A program made the translations under genes and the position numbers. A stretch of DNA of 64,000 nucleotides from Ureibacillus terrenus (lineage in GTDB: Bacteria > Bacillota > Bacilli > Bacillales_A > Planococcaceae). Shown piece by piece: positions 60,665 through 64,000 of this stretch. Within the stretch, counting starts at the first letter, position 1. Each line of letters starts with the position of its first letter. The notes beneath the pieces were generated by a model. That model ran no database searches. It was not told where the DNA came from and worked only from the letters and a program-made list of their open reading frames with translations. Location: assembly GCF_006569205.1 (NCBI RefSeq), contig NZ_VIGD01000012.1, positions 1-64,000 on the forward strand. Direction: 5' to 3'.

Positions 60665-61582
60665 TTATAATTTTGAAACGCTTGAGATTTCTTCCACATG
60701 GACACCGTGTTGATCCGGTTTTGTCAAAATGATTTTGTGTGTTGGGAACAATTCTTCCATTTTTGCAACGAATTGTTGGCCAATGGATTCAGGAATAATG
60801 GAAATCATTGTCGGTCCTGCGCCGCTTAACGCGGTTCCATATGCCCCGGCTTTTTTCGCTTCTTTGCGAATTTCGTGGTAATAAGGAACCAGGTTTGCAC
60901 GGAACGGTTCGTGGAATAAATCCGATTCCATATATTTTCCGATGCGTTCATAATCTTTCAGCACCAGTGCTGCCGCGAGCATATTTGCGCCTGCGCTGGC
61001 TTGGACGGCATATGGCCGTTTGAATGTATCCGGCAGGACATTTCTTGCTTCCGCCGTTTTTAATTTCACATCCGGAATGAATAGGACAAAGGATGCGTCA
61101 AGGTCATGGATGTGAATCGTATCGACATTGCCTTCATCATCCATTGAGGAAATCGTAAGGCCGCCTAAAACAGAAGCAGTTGCATTGTCCGGATGACCTT
61201 CGAATTGAGAAGACAAATTTAATTTATCTTGGACAGTCAATTGAAGGTCGCAGAGAAGGTTGGCAATTTCAATGCCGGCAACGATTGCCGCCGCACTGCT
61301 GCCAATGCCTCTTGCAAACGGCAATTCGCTCGTCATCTCAATCCGGCAGGCAGGCATCACTTTGTTATAACGTTTTGCAGTTTCGTTGGCAATTTTATAA
61401 ATTAAATGGTCTTCAATTTCAAATTTTTTTGGCAAGTCTTCGGACAAATGGATAATTTCCCACTCATCCTGAAGGGTAACGGTCAATTGCAAATATAGAG
61501 ACAAGCTGAGACCGATCGAATCAAACCCAGGGCCTAAATTTGCGGTACTACCTGGAACAGTGATCTTCCACTTTTTACTCAT
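60665..61582 (-). CDS. thrB: Homoserine kinase
   Basis: 305 residues. GHMP kinase: [26 protein letters not shown] at the start and the ATP loop [17 protein letters not shown] near residue 88, with [18 protein letters not shown] at the C-terminus. It phosphorylates homoserine for threonine synthesis. Its ATG overlaps the thrC stop by 4 nt. Confidence 0.96.
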   Translation of the reverse strand: MSKKWKITVPGSTANLGPGFDSIGLSLSLYLQLTVTLQDEWEIIHLSEDLPKKFEIEDHLIYKIANETAKRYNKVMPACRIEMTSELPFARGIGSSAAAIVAGIEIANLLCDLQLTVQDKLNLSSQFEGHPDNATASVLGGLTISSMDDEGNVDTIHIHDLDASFVLFIPDVKLKTAEARNVLPDTFKRPYAVQASAGANMLAAALVLKDYERIGKYMESDLFHEPFRANLVPYYHEIRKEAKKAGAYGTALSGAGPTMISIIPESIGQQFVAKMEELFPTHKIILTKPDQHGVHVEEISSVSKL

Positions 61583-62631
61583 ACTAAACCCTCGATATAA
61601 TTTCTTATTTCTTCCATGTCGTTTTTCAAAGAAACGACTTCAACAGTTGAAGCATTCATTGCAGTATCAGGGTCTTTTAGACCGTTTCCTGTAAATACTG
61701 TAACGACTGTGCTGCCTTTTTCGATTTTTCCGTTATTTACGGATTTAATGACGCCGGCAAGGGAAGCGGCAGAACCCGGTTCAACAAAGACACCTTCACT
61801 TCTTGCTATTTCTTTGTAAGCGGCAAGAATTTCTTCGTCTGTTACAGAATCGATGATTCCGTTTGACTCATCGCGGGCGGCTTCTGCATATTTCCAACTT
61901 GCAGGATTTCCAATGCGAATTGCTGTTGCCACTGTTTCCGGGTTTTCGATTGGATGGCCTTTTACGATTGCGGCCGCTCCTTCCGCTTCAAAACCGTACA
62001 TTTTAGGAAGCCCGGAGTTTTTCACGGCATGATATTCTTTAAAGCCTTTCCAGTAAGCTGTAATATTTCCTGCGTTGCCGACAGGAATGCATAAATAGTC
62101 AGGAGCTTTCCCTAAAGCATCCACAATTTCAAAGGCAGCCGTTTTTTGTCCTTCAATTCGGTATGGATTGACAGAGTTGACAAGGGTAACTTTGCCTTCT
62201 TCGCTGATTTTGCGGACGATGGCAAGCGCATCGTCAAAGTTTCCGTCAATTTCAATAATTTTTGCTCCATACATGCAGGCTTGTGCAAGTTTTCCAAGAG
62301 CGACTTTCCCTTTTGGGATCACAACGATGGATTGGATGCCTGCACGTGCTGCGTAAGCGCTGGCAGCGGCAGAAGTGTTCCCTGTTGACGCACAGATGAC
62401 GCATTTTGCACCTTCTTCGACAGCTTTTGCCACTGCGACAACCATGCCGCGGTCTTTGAAAGAGCCTGTCGGGTTTAGCCCTTCATATTTTCCGTATAAT
62501 TCAATCCCCAGTTTTTTGGACAGATTTCCTAAATAAATTAAAGGAGTATTTCCTTCATTTAAAGTCAATTTCGGAGTTTTCTCCGTTACAGGTAAAAATT
62601 CTTTATATTCTTCAAGCAAACCTTTCCACAT
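61579..62631 (-). CDS. thrC: Threonine synthase
   Basis: 350 residues, ATG with AAAGGAG upstream. The pyridoxal phosphate lysine is Lys59 in [31 protein letters not shown] and [19 protein letters not shown] hold the phosphate and cofactor. Converts phosphohomoserine to threonine. Bacillus usually has hom upstream of thrC; here the gene upstream is divergent, so hom must lie elsewhere. Confidence 0.96.
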   Translation of the reverse strand: MWKGLLEEYKEFLPVTEKTPKLTLNEGNTPLIYLGNLSKKLGIELYGKYEGLNPTGSFKDRGMVVAVAKAVEEGAKCVICASTGNTSAAASAYAARAGIQSIVVIPKGKVALGKLAQACMYGAKIIEIDGNFDDALAIVRKISEEGKVTLVNSVNPYRIEGQKTAAFEIVDALGKAPDYLCIPVGNAGNITAYWKGFKEYHAVKNSGLPKMYGFEAEGAAAIVKGHPIENPETVATAIRIGNPASWKYAEAARDESNGIIDSVTDEEILAAYKEIARSEGVFVEPGSAASLAGVIKSVNNGKIEKGSTVVTVFTGNGLKDPDTAMNASTVEVVSLKNDMEEIRNYIEGLV

Positions 62632-62685
62632 ACTATTATCTCCTTTTGTTTCCGCTGGATGAACAAATGTTTTTGTATAAAAGAC

Positions 62686-62715
62686 ATTTTAACGCACAGT
62701 ATTAGTATATTTCAA
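62686..62715 (-). promoter_or_regulatory. Candidate thrCB promoter
   Basis: Minus strand TTGAAA (62715-62710), 18-nt spacer, TAAAAT (62691-62686), about 55 nt before the thrC start. The leader is too short for a T-box. Confidence 0.4.
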
Positions 62716-62852
62716 TAGAAAACGAAAAATTTAGACGAATATTTACATAATTATCATTTTATCATAAAACCGAAAGGCTGTTGCTTGCGATTCATGGAGA
62801 ATCCGTTTATTGTAAAAGTAACAATTCAAATGTAAAGACAGGTGAAATGGCA

Positions 62853-64000
62853 ATGAAAAATCATACGGGACAAAACACTGGCAGCTCAGGCATTTCCCGC
62901 AATAAATTGCTGGGAGTTTCCGGGATTGGGTGGTTGTTTGATGCGATGGACGTCGGCATTTTGTCATTTATTATTGCCGCATTGGCCCTTGATTGGGGCC
63001 TTACGCCCAATGAAAAGGGGCTGATCGGAAGCATCAACTCCATCGGAATGGCGGTAGGGGCTTTCCTTTTCGGTATGTTGGCCGATAAAGTAGGAAGAAA
63101 AACCATTTTTATTGTCACATTATTGTGTTTTTCGATAGCCAGCGGGCTGTCCGCTTTCACAACCACTTTAACTGCATTCCTTATTTTGCGTTTCATTATT
63201 GGAATGGGGCTTGGAGGAGAGCTGCCCGTAGCTTCCACGCTTGTTTCCGAAAGTGTACCGGCAAAAGAACGCGGCCGGATTGTAGTATTGCTGGAAAGCT
63301 TTTGGGCGGTTGGATGGCTGTTGGCAGCGATTATCGCATATTTTGTCATTCCAAGTGATGTTTGGCCGATCGCGGGCTGGCGGGTGGCGTTAATTTTGAC
63401 GGCGATTCCGGCATTATATGCAGTATATTTGCGCCTGCATCTGCCTGACTCTCCGCTGTTTGCCGCAAAACCGGAGGCGAAAAGACGTTCTTTCATCCAA
63501 AACGTTGCAGGTGTATGGACGAAAAAATATGCAAAATCCACGCTAATGTTGTGGGTTTTATGGTTTGCAGTTGTGTTTTCTTATTATGGAATGTTTTTAT
63601 GGCTTCCAAGTGTAATGGTTGAAAAAGGATTCAGTTTGATTTCCAGTTTTAAATATGTGCTGATCATGACGCTTGCGCAACTGCCGGGTTATTTTACGGC
63701 GGCATGGTTTGTAGAGAAAATAGGAAGAAAATTTGTGCTTGTCACTTATTTGCTTGGAACGGCTGCCAGCGCTTATGTGTTTGGACAAGCAGATACGGTG
63801 GCGGTGCTGTTGATCTCAGGAATCCTTTTGTCGTTCTTTAACTTGGGTGCTTGGGGAGCTCTATATGCCTATACTCCTGAACAATATCCTTTGGTAATCC
63901 GCGGTACAGGGGCAGGCATGGCGGCCGCTGTCGGACGGGTAGGAGGCATTTTCGGTCCGCTGCTCGTGGGTTGGATGCGTACGGCAGGATTTGATTTTGG
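62853..64000 (+). CDS. NiaP/YceI-like MFS transporter (3' truncated by window edge)
   Basis: ATG 62853 (AGGTG 8 nt upstream); the frame stays open through 64000, giving 382 residues so far. GWLFDAMDVGILSFIIAALALDWGLTPNEKGLIGSINSIGMAVGAFLFGMLADKVGRK is the MFS sugar-transporter-like motif A region; RFIIGMGLGGELPVASTLVSESVPAKERGRIVVLLESFWAVGW and LPDSPLF resemble B. subtilis NiaP (YceI), a niacin importer. Substrate is an inference from that resemblance. No terminator or stop is inside the window. Confidence 0.85.
   Translation, partial: MKNHTGQNTGSSGISRNKLLGVSGIGWLFDAMDVGILSFIIAALALDWGLTPNEKGLIGSINSIGMAVGAFLFGMLADKVGRKTIFIVTLLCFSIASGLSAFTTTLTAFLILRFIIGMGLGGELPVASTLVSESVPAKERGRIVVLLESFWAVGWLLAAIIAYFVIPSDVWPIAGWRVALILTAIPALYAVYLRLHLPDSPLFAAKPEAKRRSFIQNVAGVWTKKYAKSTLMLWVLWFAVVFSYYGMFLWLPSVMVEKGFSLISSFKYVLIMTLAQLPGYFTAAWFVEKIGRKFVLVTYLLGTAASAYVFGQADTVAVLLISGILLSFFNLGAWGALYAYTPEQYPLVIRGTGAGMAAAVGRVGGIFGPLLVGWMRTAGFDF

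Noticed and set aside
62632-62852. T-box or threonine attenuator upstream of thrCB
   Set aside because: The leader after the likely promoter is about 50 nt and lacks a specifier-stem or TGGG-type T-box sequence.
1-64000. CRISPR array, tRNA, rRNA, prophage, complete IS or biosynthetic cluster
   Set aside because: No regularly spaced repeats, cloverleaf, rRNA signature or transposase was seen on either strand; gene content is syntenic-looking housekeeping.

Overview
The window comes from a low-GC, endospore-forming Bacillales bacterium. This rests on a GerA/GerB/GerC spore germinant receptor operon, YqhV, UgtP, YunC, YclNOPQ, MscL and NAD(P)HX dehydratase homologues, strong AGGAGG ribosome binding sites and many hairpin-plus-T-run terminators. 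Genus cannot be fixed by eye; a Ureibacillus/Lysinibacillus-like or other thermotolerant Bacillaceae is a guess. I see no rRNA, tRNA, CRISPR, prophage or intact IS. Gene order is chromosomal housekeeping in short operons on both strands.

Layout. 1-0.6 kb: tail of a membrane protein, then a 357-nt internally deleted group II intron. 0.7-8.3 kb: nitronate monooxygenase, small unknowns, PepSY protein, AraC/GyrI regulator, LysE exporter, MscL, lipoprotein nuclease, DUF4256 protein. 8.4-12.4 kb: radical SAM protein, frameshifted EamA transporter, LysR regulator, BASS-family transporter. 12.5-18.1 kb: germinant receptor operon (A with a long Gln/Asn/His-rich head, B, C and a small membrane protein) followed by CorA. 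18-25.7 kb: YqhV, thioredoxin-like protein, FMN-binding protein, a GT2/acyltransferase pair opposite UgtP, YunC, tiny ORFs, a CYP152 P450 and a DinB-like protein. 25.7-34.6 kb: Nnr, DedA, two MFS transporters, DUF1641-Ndh2 operon with a Rex-like site, type III polyketide synthase with its methyltransferase partner. 34.6-40.1 kb: zinc-ribbon protein, TipA-type MerR regulator, and a GntR-RCK_C (BusR-like) regulator directly upstream of the OpuA glycine betaine ABC transporter. 40.3-46.8 kb: frameshifted DUF4309-GH3 glycosidase, PlsC, LMW tyrosine phosphatase, YebC-family protein, a DUF4177 gene with a nonsense codon, PerM-type permease. 46.8-54.8 kb: Pit phosphate transporter with DUF47 partner, methyltransferase, PutP, HflX, POT peptide transporter. 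54.9-64 kb: Fur-boxed YclNOPQ siderophore importer, PAP2 phosphatase, ZIP transporter, ThrC-ThrB, start of a NiaP-like MFS transporter.

Themes: osmoadaptation (OpuA with BusR-like control, PutP/OpuE-type symporter, MscL), redox control (Rex-type site on the NDH-2 operon), iron (two Fur boxes), lipid chemistry (two acyltransferases, UgtP, GT2, CYP152, type III PKS) and sporulation/germination. The strongest regulatory calls are the 13-bp inverted repeat wrapped around the opuA promoter, the 19-bp-spacer MerR promoter and the Rex-like operator. Four genes look disrupted (EamA, DUF4309-GH3, DUF4177, and a tiny ORF at about 2.0 kb). The two frameshifts sit in G runs and could be sequencing errors. 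I did not find a convincing wholly new multi-gene system; the least explained loci are the Q/N/H-rich GerA head, the peptide-sized ORFs with duplicated hairpins before the P450, and the GT2/acyltransferase pair.
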